Notes: generated by a model not told the origin, from the letters alone. Positions 27,504 to 37,095 are shown, numbered from the stretch's first letter. The stretch: DNA of 64,000 nt from Halobellus inordinatus (GCF_024464655.1 NZ_JANHAV010000007.1:62001-126000), one strand, 5' to 3'. Numbers and translations: made by a program.

Positions 27504-29515
27504 CGATCTTCCTCCACAAGCACGACCGATCCGTCCTCGCGCACTTCGGCGTCCCAGATCGGCGGGACGACGACGGTGCTTTCGGCCTGTTCGATCACGG
27601 CCGGCCCGCCGATCGACCGTCCGACTTCGAGTCCTGCGCGATCGTACACTGGCGTCTCGTACGTCCGTTCTCCGCCGAACGTCGCTTCGCGTTCGCCCGT
27701 ATGAGCGCCGCCTTCGGCTTCGTATGCGGTGGCCGGGTCGCGCCGGGGCGTCGTCGCCGACACCCGAAGGTTGACGAGGTCGACCGGCTCGTCCATCCGG
27801 TAGCCGTAGGTCGAGGCGTGCGCCTCGTGGAACCGCTCTTCGACGCGATCCGCATCGAAGGGTTCCCCCACGTCGACGGTGAGCTCGAAACTCTGTCCGG
27901 CGTAGCGGAGGTCGGCGCGCCGGCGAACCGTCGCCGCGTCGGGGTCGCGAGCGTCTGCGAGCACGTCTCCCTCCAGTTCGTCGTATCGCTCGTCGACGAC
28001 CGCGGGGTCTACGTCGGCGAGACCGACGCGGTGAGTCCGCACGGCGTCGTGTTTCTCGTCGGCCGCGAGCAGTCCGTACGCGGAGAGAACGCCGCAGGCA
28101 GGCGGGACAACGACCGTTCCGATGTCGAGGTCGTCGGCGAGTGCGCAGGCGTGCATCGGCCCTGCGCCGCCGAACGCGACGAGGCCGAACTCGCGCGGGT
28201 CGTGGCCCCGTTCGACCGTCGCCGACCGGATCGCCCGCGCCATATTCGCGTTCGCGACGCGATAGACGCCGCGCGCGGCGTCGAGTGGCCCACCGAGACC
28301 CGCTTCCTCGGCGAGGTCCGCCAGCACGTCGAATGCGGCGTCGGCATCGAGCGCGAGCTCGCCCCCCAGGGCCGTGCTCTCGCCGATGTACCCGAGGACG
28401 AGGTTCGCGTCGGTGACCGTCGGGTCGGTGCCGCCGTTCCCGTAACAGGCTGGTCCGGGGTCCGACCCGGCGGACTCCGGTCCGACCCGGAGCGCACCGC
28501 CGCTGTCGACCCACGCGATCGACCCGCCGCCCGCGCCGACGGTGGTCACGTCGACCATCGGCGTGCGGACCGGTTGGCCGTTGATCTCGGCGTCGGTCGT
28601 CCGCTCGGCCTCCCCGTCGCGAATGAGACTCACGTCGCTCGACGTGCCACCCATATCGAAGGTGACGAGTCCGTGGAGGCCACGTTCTTCGGCTACTCCA
28701 CCGGCCGCAGCGTTCGCGCCGACGACGCCCGCTGCGGGGCCCGACATCGTCGTCGTGACGGCGTGTTCCCGGACCGTGTCGACGGCGGCGATGCCACCGT
28801 TGGCCTGCATCACGAGCGGTTCCGGGAGCCCTATCTCAGCCGCGCGCTGAGAGAGCCGACCGAGGTACCGATCGATCGCCGGCGTCACGTAGGCGTCGAC
28901 GACCGTCGTCGACGTTCGTTCGTACTCGCGAAACTCCGCGAGTACTTCGTGTGAGGCCGAGATCGGAACGTCGAGCTCCGTCTTCAGGATCTCGACCACT
29001 CGCTGCTCGTTCCGGGGGTCCGCATAGGCGTGCAACAGCGAGACGGCGACGCTCTCTGCGTCGCACGCCCGGATCTCCGCTGCGACGTCGCGGACGGCGT
29101 CCTCGTCGACGCCGGCTTCGATTCCTTCGGGCGTCGAACGCTCGGGGATCTCGAAGCGGCGCCGCCGGGGGACGAGCGGCTCCGGCCGTTCAGCGGAGGG
29201 GTCGTAAAGGTCCGGGCGGTCCTGCCGGCCGATTTCGAGGACGTCTCGGAAGCCGTCGGTCGTGACGAGCGCCGTCTTCGCCCCGTCGCGTTCCAAGAGC
29301 GCGTTGACAGAGACAGTCATCGCGTGCGTGAACTCGTCGACCGCCGTCGGATCGATCCCGGCGTCCTCGCACGCCTTCTCGATGCCGTGTAACACCCCCA
29401 CGCTCTGGTCCGCCGTGCTCGGCACCTTCGCCGTCACGAGATCCTCGCCCGTGGCGAGCACGACGTCGGTAAAGGTCCCCCCGACGTCGGCACCGAGCCT
29501 GATTCGGCCTGTCAT
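27500..29515 (-). CDS. Hydantoinase/oxoprolinase HyuA-type subunit
   Basis: This 671-residue ASKHA-type ATPase subunit begins with the phosphate-1 motif GADVGGTFTDVV, has the FDMGGTSSDVSLI phosphate-2 motif near residue 293, and GAGGGSIAWVDSGGALRVGPESAGSDPGPACYG near 330. It phosphorylates the substrate or carboxylate for ring opening or carboxylation together with HyuB. It is the first gene of a minus-strand operon hyuA-hyuB, possibly with the TIM-like gene. It is an ordinary family member by length. Confidence 0.9.
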   Translation of the reverse strand: MTGRIRLGADVGGTFTDVVLATGEDLVTAKVPSTADQSVGVLHGIEKACEDAGIDPTAVDEFTHAMTVSVNALLERDGAKTALVTTDGFRDVLEIGRQDRPDLYDPSAERPEPLVPRRRRFEIPERSTPEGIEAGVDEDAVRDVAAEIRACDAESVAVSLLHAYADPRNEQRVVEILKTELDVPISASHEVLAEFREYERTSTTVVDAYVTPAIDRYLGRLSQRAAEIGLPEPLVMQANGGIAAVDTVREHAVTTTMSGPAAGVVGANAAAGGVAEERGLHGLVTFDMGGTSSDVSLIRDGEAERTTDAEINGQPVRTPMVDVTTVGAGGGSIAWVDSGGALRVGPESAGSDPGPACYGNGGTDPTVTDANLVLGYIGESTALGGELALDADAAFDVLADLAEEAGLGGPLDAARGVYRVANANMARAIRSATVERGHDPREFGLVAFGGAGPMHACALADDLDIGTVVVPPACGVLSAYGLLAADEKHDAVRTHRVGLADVDPAVVDERYDELEGDVLADARDPDAATVRRRADLRYAGQSFELTVDVGEPFDADRVEERFHEAHASTYGYRMDEPVDLVNLRVSATTPRRDPATAYEAEGGAHTGEREATFGGERTYETPVYDRAGLEVGRSIGGPAVIEQAESTVVVPPIWDAEVREDGSVVLVEEDR

Positions 29516-30166
29516 ACTGGACGGTACTTTCTGCGCGCATTATAAGGGTTACAAAGCGGAGGGCACGAGCGGCGACCGGAGCGACACCGCGTAGGGGGTA
29601 GACTCCTATTCGAGCACGATTTTGCACGTCGTGCTGACGCCCCCGCCTCTTGGCCGCAATATATAAGATATATTAGTAGTATATTATTATGATTATTAAA
29701 TTTAACTGGAAATATGACTGGCGCGGGCTGTCTGCTGGCTAATCAAAAAATTTCCTGACTTTCAGTGGTTTCGACGGTACTTGGTACTCATTTCGGCGAA
29801 GCTGACCCGACCGCGGAAGTCAATTCTGAACTGCGCTAAATATATTACATTAGACTAAGTAACAACTGATAGGGATTATCGTAACTGTTCAGAGATTCTC
29901 GCCGTACCGTCCGGCGAGACATCTATGCAGACTTACGATAATCCCTATGAGATATTGATCGTCCCACGTTGCATCGACGGGTAGTCTCACCAGTCTGTAG
30001 GAACCCGCCGCGTCGACCGTTCTGTTACAAAATTACTGCTGTAATCCGAACGAACGCTTGGTTGTCGAACGATTGGACCAAACGATCTCGTCTCCGCCTC
30101 CGGACTGTGATTCGGAGTGAGGCTCCATCCCGTTCTCGCCTCTATCTGTTGTAAATCAAATAATAA
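29516..30166. other. 651 bp intergenic region with one MITE-like palindrome
   Basis: It is AT-rich from 29650 to 29860 with no gene. The only structure is the palindromic element at 29869-29948. The hyuA promoter should lie in 29520-29600. Confidence 0.45.
29869..29948. repeat. Second type of MITE-like palindrome
   Basis: Perfect 16 bp terminal inverted repeats ATAGGGATTATCGTAA (29869-29884) and TTACGATAATCCCTAT (29933-29948) enclose a further hairpin (TCTCGCCG/CGGCGAGA). No transposase or clear target duplication is present. It probably is a non-autonomous IS derivative. Confidence 0.6.
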
Positions 30167-30793
30167 TTAATCTTTATTTTCTATCTGACACTCACAGCCG
30201 CCGTTGTCGAGCAGGTCCGTAATCGGATAGCTCGTCCCGCAGTCGGTACAGAGCACCTGTACGTCCACGAGAACGTTGAAATCGCCCAGCGCGAGCCGAC
30301 CACTATTGCGCAACTGCGTCAGATTGCTCTCGATGACGGCGATGAGGCGGCTCTGAAGTCGCTGGATCGTCGTGCGAGCCTTTTCGATGCGATCGGTGTC
30401 GGTCGTCGCCTGTTCTTTGGAGACGCCCCTGAATTCCGTCAGGTAGGTGTGTACCGCCTGGTGGGAGACGAACTCGTCCTGGAGCGTCTCCGGGTCGATG
30501 TCGTTGCGTTCGAGTGCGGCTTCGGCATCAACTCGCATCCCCGCAGTGACGTCGTCCTGAGAGAGCAGGCGATAGAGGTTCGCGACTTCACCGTCGAGAG
30601 GGGTCCCGCCGCCGCGTTCGATTTTCGCGCGAAGGAGCCGCTCGTTGAACCAGTCGGCGAGCGACCGGAGGCTCTGGCTCTCGTAGCCCCGACCCAGCCA
30701 GCGGTCTTCGAGCTCTTGGCCGACGCCGTCCATCTCGTACTCCTGAATGAGCCGTCCGACCTTCGAACGGGTCTGATCAGGCTGTTCTGACAT
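30167..30793 (-). CDS. RdfA-family protein (rod-determining factor A)
   Basis: This 208-residue protein matches the haloarchaeal RdfA family: SKVGRLIQEYEMDGVGQELE at the N-terminus, SLRSLADWFNERLLRA, then YRLLSQDDVTAGMR, YLTEFRGV and a C-terminal zinc-knuckle-like CTDCGTSYPI...GGCEC with four Cys. RdfA in Haloferax is needed for rod shape. It stands alone with an AT-rich 3' end. Members occur as several paralogues per genome, so the exact role of this copy is inferred. Confidence 0.75.
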   Translation of the reverse strand: MSEQPDQTRSKVGRLIQEYEMDGVGQELEDRWLGRGYESQSLRSLADWFNERLLRAKIERGGGTPLDGEVANLYRLLSQDDVTAGMRVDAEAALERNDIDPETLQDEFVSHQAVHTYLTEFRGVSKEQATTDTDRIEKARTTIQRLQSRLIAVIESNLTQLRNSGRLALGDFNVLVDVQVLCTDCGTSYPITDLLDNGGCECQIENKD

Positions 30794-31024
30794 ACCCCCA
30801 CGTAACCGGGCCGTCGTTTAAAACCCTCAGCATTGGCCGGGCTGAGGAGTCGGTCGACACACCGCGATGTCCGGAGTAGTCTGTGTATACTACGCGGTAG
30901 ACAGCTTCTACAAATATCGCGACTCTTTCCGTTTAGCGACTGCCTCGTCGAAAGATCGAACCGACGGACGCTACCGAAGCGACTGTGCGCTATCTTCAAG
31001 TAATTTTGATTGATATTTGTTGGT

Positions 31025-32965
31025 ATGGAAATCTTCGACCCAGGAGAGATCCGAGACCTCACGATACCCAACCGCGGGGTGTTCCGCCCCGTCCGAACGC
31101 GGTTCGTCGACGACGGACGACCGACGACCGAACTCGCCGCCCACCTGGCCGCGCGGGCCGCCGGCGGCGCGGGTCTCGTTGTCGGGCCGGCCCAGATGCT
31201 CGTCCACCCGTCTGCGAGCGGCGCCGCGTTCCTCGACGCCTACGACGAGAGCGCCGTCTCGGGGCTCACAGACGTCGTCGACGCCGTCCACGACCACGAC
31301 GCCCGTATCTTCGGGCAACTGACGCACACGGGGGCCGAATCGCGGGGCGACTGGGAGATGCAACCCCAACTCGCTCCCTCCGCGTCCCCGTCCGATGCGG
31401 CCTACGAGATGCCCAAGACGATGACGCGCGCGGACATCGACGACGTTCTCGACGGTTTCGCGACCGCCGCGAAAAATCTCGATGCGGCCGGCTTCGACGG
31501 CGTCGAACTCGCCGCCGGCCCGTTTTCGGTCCTCCGACAGTTCCTCTCGCCGCGCTACAACGCCCGCGATGACGCGTACGGCGGCGACTGGGACGACCGC
31601 GCACGGTTCGTAAACGAGGCGCTCGCGACCGTTTCAGAGCAGTCGTCCGGGCCAGTGGGACTACACCTCTCCCTGGCGGAACTGGAGTACGGCGGCTACG
31701 AGTTCGGAGACGTTCCGGACATCTTAGACGCCGTCGAGGGGTTCGATTATCTCTCCTGTACCGTCGGCACGCGGGCGACCTACAATCAAACGCACGCGGG
31801 GGTTTCTGCCTCGGCTCCGGACCTCCTGGACCCGATTACGACGGCCGCCGAACACGTCGACACTCCCGTTATCGGACGGCTGCCGTTCACGACAATCGAC
31901 GACGCCGACACGCTGTTCGATGCAGGTGTCGACTTCGTCAGTTTCACTCGCCAACTCCTGGCCGACGCCGAGACGCTCTCGAAAGCCGCTGCCGACAGAC
32001 GATACGACCGCTGTATCCAGTGCAACCAGAAGTGCCTGGAAGCCGTCTACGGCCACGCGCACGGGAGCCACGTCGAGTGCGTCGTTGACCCCAGAACGGG
32101 GCGTGAGACCGAACTGTACGCGCTCACGGAGGCTGAACCGGCGGCCCTTCCCCAGCGCATTCTGGTCGTCGGTGGCGGACCGGCGGGGCTCCGATTCGCC
32201 GCTGTCGCGGCCGACCGCGGCCACGACGTCACTCTTCGAGAGGCGAGCGACAGCCTCGGCGGGCAGTTGAATCTGGCCGCACAGAGGCCGCTCGAACCGT
32301 TCGGTCGCGCCGTAGAAGACCTTGAGGCCGCCGTCCACGAGGCAGGCGTGACGGTGGAACTCGAAGCGCCCGTCTCTGCCGACGACGTCGGCCCCGAGTG
32401 GGACTCGGTCGTCGTCGCGACCGGTGCGAGTCGGCCTGACACGTCGGCGCTCGGGTTCGAGGGCGACGTCGTCGACGCGTTCGACGTGCTCGAAAGCGCA
32501 CGCGGCGCAGGTGGGCCGTCGGACCTCGATCTCGGCGCGGACGTCCTCCTCGTGGACGACAACCGCTGGGTCATCACCGTCCAGACGGGCCTCGCGCTGC
32601 TCGACCACGCGGAGTCCGTCGAGATGGTGTCGAGAGACCACTACCCGGCGTTCCGGACGGAGCAACCGAACCTTCCGGGCTTCGTCGCGGCGCTGCAGGC
32701 GCGGGGCGCGACGTTCACTGGGAACCACGCTCTCGACGCCGTCGACGCTGCTGGAACCGTCACGCTCCGAAATACGCTCACGGGCGAGACGACGACCCGG
32801 CGGCCGGACTCGGTCGTCGTGGTCGGCCGCCGACAGGCAGACGAAGGTCTCTATCTCGAGCTCGACGAGCGACGCGACGACGTCTACCGCGTCGGCGACG
32901 CCGTCTCGCCGCGCAAACTCGACCGCGCCTACTACGACGGCGAAGTGCTTGCACGGCGGCTGTGA
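31025..32965 (+). CDS. FadH/OYE-family flavin oxidoreductase (mycofactocin-associated type)
   Basis: This 646-residue enzyme resembles 2,4-dienoyl-CoA reductase and trimethylamine dehydrogenase. An FMN-binding TIM barrel (1-330) ends in a [4Fe-4S] motif, CIQCNQKC plus a later Cys in VECVVDP, followed by an FAD/NAD(P) region starting at LVVGGGPAG near residue 383. The start is ATG 31025; the open frame begins five codons earlier at TTG. Two such OYE genes accompany mycofactocin in bacteria, and a second copy lies at 42396. The reaction is reduction of an activated double bond, or its reverse. A stretch AATTTTGATTGA lies 12 bp upstream of the ATG. Confidence 0.8.
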   Translation: MEIFDPGEIRDLTIPNRGVFRPVRTRFVDDGRPTTELAAHLAARAAGGAGLVVGPAQMLVHPSASGAAFLDAYDESAVSGLTDVVDAVHDHDARIFGQLTHTGAESRGDWEMQPQLAPSASPSDAAYEMPKTMTRADIDDVLDGFATAAKNLDAAGFDGVELAAGPFSVLRQFLSPRYNARDDAYGGDWDDRARFVNEALATVSEQSSGPVGLHLSLAELEYGGYEFGDVPDILDAVEGFDYLSCTVGTRATYNQTHAGVSASAPDLLDPITTAAEHVDTPVIGRLPFTTIDDADTLFDAGVDFVSFTRQLLADAETLSKAAADRRYDRCIQCNQKCLEAVYGHAHGSHVECVVDPRTGRETELYALTEAEPAALPQRILVVGGGPAGLRFAAVAADRGHDVTLREASDSLGGQLNLAAQRPLEPFGRAVEDLEAAVHEAGVTVELEAPVSADDVGPEWDSVVVATGASRPDTSALGFEGDVVDAFDVLESARGAGGPSDLDLGADVLLVDDNRWVITVQTGLALLDHAESVEMVSRDHYPAFRTEQPNLPGFVAALQARGATFTGNHALDAVDAAGTVTLRNTLTGETTTRRPDSVVVVGRRQADEGLYLELDERRDDVYRVGDAVSPRKLDRAYYDGEVLARRL

Positions 32966-33013
32966 GCCGACGAGAGCGCCGCATTCGACGGCACGGTTGG
33001 CGCGAGCGCGCAT

Positions 33014-33859
33014 TCACTTTGCGAGCATCCCGGCGTCGACCGGGAGCGTCACGCCGGTGACGTAACGGGCGGCGTCGCTTGCGAGCCACAGGTACGCCTC
33101 GGTCACGTCGCGCGGGTCGATAAGCTGTTCGTCCAAGACATTCATCGACCCGCTGGCGTCGGAGACGGCGTTCAGTGCCGCCTCGCCGACGGTTTCGAGG
33201 ATGCCGTCGATCATCGGCGTGGCGACCCCGGTCGGGGCAACCGCGTTGACGGTGACGTCGTACTCGGCGAGTTCGAGCGCGAGCGCCTTCGTCAATCCGA
33301 CGACGCCGTGTTTCGCCGCCGCGTAGTGCCCTGATCCCTTCGACCCGACGAGGCCGGCGGTCGACGCCGTCGAGACGATCCTCCCTCCCTCGCCGCGGTC
33401 GATGAAGTGCTGGCCGACGTGCTTCGCACAGAGCCACGCACCCTTGAGGTTCGAGTCGACCAGCTCGTCCCACCGGCGTTCGTCCATCTCGACGAGGTCG
33501 GTGACGTTCCAGATCCCGGCGTTGTTGGCGAGGATGTCGATCTTTCCCATTTCGTCGACGGCCCTCCCGACGGCGGCTTCGACCGCCGCCTCGTCGCGGA
33601 CGTCGACTCGAAGCCGTAGTGCTCGCTGTCCGGTGGCTTCGACGCGACGGACCGTCTCGTCTAAGTCGTCCGCGGTCGCTAGCGGGTACTGTGAGGTCTC
33701 GATCCCGCGACTCAGTCCGGTGACGACGACGTCGGCGCCGTGTTCGGCGTAGGCGACGGCGTGCGAGCGCCCCTGCCCGCGTCCGGCGCCGGTCACGAAG
33801 GCGACCTGACCGCTGAAGTCGTAGGTCGGCACGTTCCGGTGTTGGATTCCCGGCCGCAT
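33014..33859 (-). CDS. Mycofactocin-coupled-type short-chain dehydrogenase, copy 1
   Basis: This 281-residue SDR has the glycine motif VTGAGRGQGRSHAVAYAEHG, the long insertion before ETVRRVEATG that is typical of mycofactocin-coupled SDRs, the NNAG motif, and the catalytic Ser/Tyr/Lys in STASTAG and GHYAAAKHG. In that family NAD is buried and recycled by mycofactocin instead of exchanging. ATG 33859 is supported by a TATA-like AAATATATTT about 25 bp upstream; a GTG at 33832 would make it match the other copies. It is divergent from the small monooxygenase gene and more distant in sequence from the tandem array. Confidence 0.85.
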   Translation of the reverse strand: MRPGIQHRNVPTYDFSGQVAFVTGAGRGQGRSHAVAYAEHGADVVVTGLSRGIETSQYPLATADDLDETVRRVEATGQRALRLRVDVRDEAAVEAAVGRAVDEMGKIDILANNAGIWNVTDLVEMDERRWDELVDSNLKGAWLCAKHVGQHFIDRGEGGRIVSTASTAGLVGSKGSGHYAAAKHGVVGLTKALALELAEYDVTVNAVAPTGVATPMIDGILETVGEAALNAVSDASGSMNVLDEQLIDPRDVTEAYLWLASDAARYVTGVTLPVDAGMLAK

Positions 33860-33916
33860 CTAGCTTGTGATCATCTCCCAAATATATTTCAACATTCCAA
33901 TGGATATAGCACCGTG

Positions 33917-34222
33917 ATGCTCGTCGTCCACGCGTATTTCCCGATTGACCCGGATCGCCGTGCAGAAGCGCTCGATCTCTTCGAGACGATGGTCGAGGAG
34001 TCGAACCAGGAACCGGGAATCCTCGAATACCGGGCCGCGGCCGACCTCCAAGAAGAGAACACGATCCGATTCATCGAACGGTACGAGGACGCCGAAGCCT
34101 TCGAGGCACACGCGCAGACGGACCACTACCACGAACTGGAAGCGAAACTCCCCGAACTGCTCGCCGGTGAACCCACAATCACGCAGTACGAGATCAGCGA
34201 TGTGACCGAAATAGAGGTCTGA
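33917..34222 (+). CDS. Antibiotic-biosynthesis-monooxygenase (ABM) fold protein
   Basis: This 101-residue dimeric ferredoxin-fold protein starts at ATG 33917 (MLVVHAYFPID). Its two-part signature is visible in ETMVEESNQEPGILEYRAAAD and DAEAFEAHAQTDHYHELEAKL. ABM proteins oxidise quinols, degrade haem or act as small accessory enzymes without a metal. It is divergent from SDR copy 1 and is followed after 18 bp by a small membrane protein. The role here is unknown. Confidence 0.8.
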   Translation: MLVVHAYFPIDPDRRAEALDLFETMVEESNQEPGILEYRAAADLQEENTIRFIERYEDAEAFEAHAQTDHYHELEAKLPELLAGEPTITQYEISDVTEIEV

Positions 34223-34240
34223 GGGACTACTCGTAGTCCT

Positions 34241-34555
34241 ATGGCGACTCTCGATTCGCTCGTCGTCTTCGTCGTCGTCGGCTTATTCGGCACGAATGCG
34301 ATCCCGCACTTCGTGCAAGGGATCACCGGGCAGCGACATATGACGCCGTTCGGGTCCGACTCCAGCGCCGTGCTGAACGTGCTCTGGGGGAGTGTGAACG
34401 CCGCCATCGCAGGTGCGCTCGCGTGGCTCTTTCGCGACGCGATCAGTGGAGCGACGCTCGCGGCCGCGTTTCTGGCCGGCGTCGCGCTGGCTGTCGGGCT
34501 GGCGTCGTTCTGGAGCGCGGAGAACCCACGGCTCCCGTGGGAATCTGCCGACTGA
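34241..34555 (+). CDS. Small membrane protein with three transmembrane helices
   Basis: This 104-residue protein has predicted helices near 8-27, 44-64 and 70-90, with a hydrophilic, conserved-looking HFVQGITGQRH loop between the first two. It has no enzyme motif. It shares the + strand operon with the ABM protein, 18 bp away. The name is unknown to me. Confidence 0.7.
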   Translation: MATLDSLVVFVVVGLFGTNAIPHFVQGITGQRHMTPFGSDSSAVLNVLWGSVNAAIAGALAWLFRDAISGATLAAAFLAGVALAVGLASFWSAENPRLPWESAD

Positions 34556-34562
34556 AAAGCAT

Positions 34563-34584
34563 AAAAAAGCCTGCGACCCGTCGC
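34563..34584 (-). terminator. Terminator of the SDR operon (minus strand)
   Basis: GCGAC-CC-GTCGC (34573-34584) forms a hairpin followed on the minus strand by AGGCTTTTTTATG. It lies right after the last SDR stop and may stop convergent transcripts from both sides. Confidence 0.55.
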
Positions 34585-34592
34585 GCTCGCTC

Positions 34593-35417
34593 CTACTTCG
34601 AGGAGAAGCCGGCGTCGACGGGGAGGCCGATACCGGTGACGTAGCGGGCGGCGTCGCTGGAGAGCCACATATACGCCTCGCTGATGTCGCTCGCCTCGAT
34701 TCCGGGGTCTTCGGTGTCGAAGACGTTGAACGGCCCCGTCAGTTCGCCCATCGACGCGAGGACTTCCTCGCCGTAGGCCTCGGTCATCCCCGAGATCATC
34801 GGCGTGTTCACGACCGTCGGACAGACGGCGTTGACGTTGACGTCGTACTCGGCGAGTTCGAGCGCCAGCGTCTTCGTCAGCCCGAGAACGCCGTGTTTCG
34901 CGGCCGTGTAGTGCCCGGCGCCGACTGAGGCGACGAGCCCTGCGGTCGAGGAGGTCGAGACGATCTTGCCGCCGTCGCCGCGCTCGACGAAGTGCTTGCC
35001 GACGTGCTTCGAGGGGAGCCAGACGCCCTTCAGGTTCGTGTCGATCATCTCGTCCCACGTCGCCTCGTCCATCTCGACCAGATCCGAGATGGTCACGATG
35101 CCGGCGTTGTTGGCGAGGATGTCGATGTGTCCGAACTCGTCGATGGCCTCCTCGACGGCGGCCTCGACCTGGCTCTCATCGCGGACGTCGACTTCGATGG
35201 CGAGCGCGTTTTGCCCTTCGTCCTCTACCAGGCTCGCGGTCTCGTCGAGTTCGTCGCTCGTGCCGAGGTCGTACGGCACTGTCTCGGTGTTGTGGCCGAT
35301 GTCGGTGACGACGACGTCGGCGCCGTGTTTGGCGTAGTGCTGTGCGTGCGATCTGCCTTGGCCGTGTGCGGCGCCGGTGACGAACGCCACCTGGCCGCTG
35401 AAGTCGTATTCTACCAT
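34593..35417 (-). CDS. Mycofactocin-coupled-type short-chain dehydrogenase, array copy 5
   Basis: This 274-residue SDR is the last gene of a five-gene tandem array. It carries VTGAAHGQGRSHAQHYAKHG, the insertion YDLGTSDELDETASLVEDEG, NNAGI, and the Ser/Tyr/Lys triad in STSSTAG and GHYTAAKHG. The C-terminus DAARYVTGIGLPVDAGF is shared by all copies. The start is ATG 35417 (MVEYDF); a GTG nine bases upstream is unlikely. The gap from copy 4 is 9 bp. Substrates are probably alcohols or ketones with bulky groups, but this cannot be read from sequence. Confidence 0.85.
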   Translation of the reverse strand: MVEYDFSGQVAFVTGAAHGQGRSHAQHYAKHGADVVVTDIGHNTETVPYDLGTSDELDETASLVEDEGQNALAIEVDVRDESQVEAAVEEAIDEFGHIDILANNAGIVTISDLVEMDEATWDEMIDTNLKGVWLPSKHVGKHFVERGDGGKIVSTSSTAGLVASVGAGHYTAAKHGVLGLTKTLALELAEYDVNVNAVCPTVVNTPMISGMTEAYGEEVLASMGELTGPFNVFDTEDPGIEASDISEAYMWLSSDAARYVTGIGLPVDAGFSSK

Positions 35418-35426
35418 CCCTCTCAC

Positions 35427-36248
35427 CTATTTCGCGAGCATTCCGGCGTCGACGGGCAGGCCGATGCCGGTCACGTAGCGGGCGGCGTCGCTGGAGAGCC
35501 ACATATACGCCTCGCTGATGTCGCTCGCCTCGATCATCCCGCCGTCTTCGAAGATGTTCCACGGGCCGGTCATCTCCGTCGCTTCTTCGAGGGCCTCCTC
35601 ACCGTAGGCTTCCATCACGCCGTCGATCATCGGCGTGTTCACGCCGGTCGGGCAGACGGCGTTGACGTTGACGTCGTACTCGGCGAGTTCGAGCGCCAGC
35701 GTCTTCGTCAGTCCGAGTACGCCGTGTTTGGCAGCGATGTAGTGGCCAGATCCGGGACCGGCGACCTTGCCGTAGATCGACGACGTGGAGACGATCTTGC
35801 CGCCGTCGCCGCGCTCTATGAAGTGTTTGCCGACGTGCTTCGAGCAGAGCCAGACGCCTTTGAGGTTCGTGTCCAGCATCTCGTCCCACATCGCCTCGTC
35901 CATCTCGACGAGGTCGCCGAAGTGCGCGATGCCGGCGTTGTTGGCGAGGATGTCGATGTGTCCGAACTCGTCGAGCGCCTCGTCGACTGCGGCTTCCACC
36001 TCGGCTTCGTCGCGGACGTCCATCTGAACCGTGAGGGCCTCTTGCCCCTCGTCCTCGACGATGCTAGCCGTCTCTTCGAGTTCCTCGGGCGTGCCGAGGT
36101 CGTACTTCACGGTGTCCATATTTTCGTTGATGTCCGTGAGTACGACGTCGGCGCCGTGTTTGGCGTAGTGTTGTGCGTGCGAGCGTCCTTGGCCGTGTGC
36201 GGCACCGGTGACGAACGCCACCTGGCCGCTGAAGTCGTATTCTACCAT
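35427..36248 (-). CDS. Mycofactocin-coupled-type short-chain dehydrogenase, array copy 4
   Basis: This 273-residue SDR has the same signature and triad (STSSIYG...HYIAAKHG) as copy 5. The coenzyme loop reads DINENMDTVKYDLGT. A substitution near the active site, SIYGKVAGPG in place of the usual STAG, suggests a different substrate pocket. The gap from copy 3 is 12 bp. Confidence 0.85.
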   Translation of the reverse strand: MVEYDFSGQVAFVTGAAHGQGRSHAQHYAKHGADVVLTDINENMDTVKYDLGTPEELEETASIVEDEGQEALTVQMDVRDEAEVEAAVDEALDEFGHIDILANNAGIAHFGDLVEMDEAMWDEMLDTNLKGVWLCSKHVGKHFIERGDGGKIVSTSSIYGKVAGPGSGHYIAAKHGVLGLTKTLALELAEYDVNVNAVCPTGVNTPMIDGVMEAYGEEALEEATEMTGPWNIFEDGGMIEASDISEAYMWLSSDAARYVTGIGLPVDAGMLAK

Positions 36249-36260
36249 TGTCTTTCTCTC

Positions 36261-37088
36261 TTATTTCGCGAGGAACCCGGCATCGACTGGGAGAGTGATG
36301 CCGGTGACGTAGCGTGCGGCGTCGCTGGAGAGCCACAGGTACGCCTCAGTAATGTCTCTCGATTCGAGCATCGCGCCTTCATCGAAGATGTTGAACGGGC
36401 CGGAGAGGGCCGAGCCCCCTTCGTCGAGCACCTCCTCGCCGTAGGCTTCGAGCATCCCGCTCACCATCGGCGTGTCGATAGCCGTCGGTGCGACGGCGTT
36501 GACGTTGACGTCGTACTCGGCGAGTTCGAGCGCCAGCGTCTTCGTCAGTCCGCGGACGCCGTGCTTCGCGGAGATGTAGTGGGCGTTCCCGAGCGGGATC
36601 CCGGTGAATCCGGACACCGAGGCCGTGTTGACGATCTTGCCGCCATCCCCTCGATCGATGAAGTGCTTGCCGACGTGCTTCGCACAGAGCCAGACGCCTT
36701 TCAGGTTCGTATCGATCAATTCGTCCCAGATGGCCTCGTCCATCTCCGTGGCTTCGGCCATCGACTCGATGCCGGCGTTGTTGGCGAGGATGTCGATCCG
36801 GCCGAACTCGTCGATCGCAGCCTCGACGGCGGCTTCCACCTCTGCTTCGTCGGAGACGTCTGCTTCGACGGTGAGTGCCTCCTGTCCCTCGTCTTCGACG
36901 AGACTGGCTGTTTCGTCGAGTTCGTCGCTCGTGCCGAGATCGTAGGGGACTGTGTCCTTGTTGTGGTTGATGTCGAGCGCAACGACGTCGGCGCCGTGTT
37001 TGGCGTAGTGCTGTGCGTGCGAGCGCCCTTGGCCGTGTGCGGCACCGGTGACGAACGCCACCTTGCCGCTGAAGTCGTATTCTGGCAT
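36261..37088 (-). CDS. Mycofactocin-coupled-type short-chain dehydrogenase, array copy 3
   Basis: This 275-residue SDR begins MPEYDFSGKVAFVTGAAHGQ, with a bound-NAD type insertion DINHNKDTVPYDLGT. Catalytic residues lie in NTASVSGFTG and AHYISAKHG. The AIESMAEATEMDEA region differs from the other copies, so the substrate pocket has diverged. It is separated by 7 bp from copy 2 and is part of the same operon. Confidence 0.85.
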   Translation of the reverse strand: MPEYDFSGKVAFVTGAAHGQGRSHAQHYAKHGADVVALDINHNKDTVPYDLGTSDELDETASLVEDEGQEALTVEADVSDEAEVEAAVEAAIDEFGRIDILANNAGIESMAEATEMDEAIWDELIDTNLKGVWLCAKHVGKHFIDRGDGGKIVNTASVSGFTGIPLGNAHYISAKHGVRGLTKTLALELAEYDVNVNAVAPTAIDTPMVSGMLEAYGEEVLDEGGSALSGPFNIFDEGAMLESRDITEAYLWLSSDAARYVTGITLPVDAGFLAK

Positions 37089-37095
37089 CTGTTCT

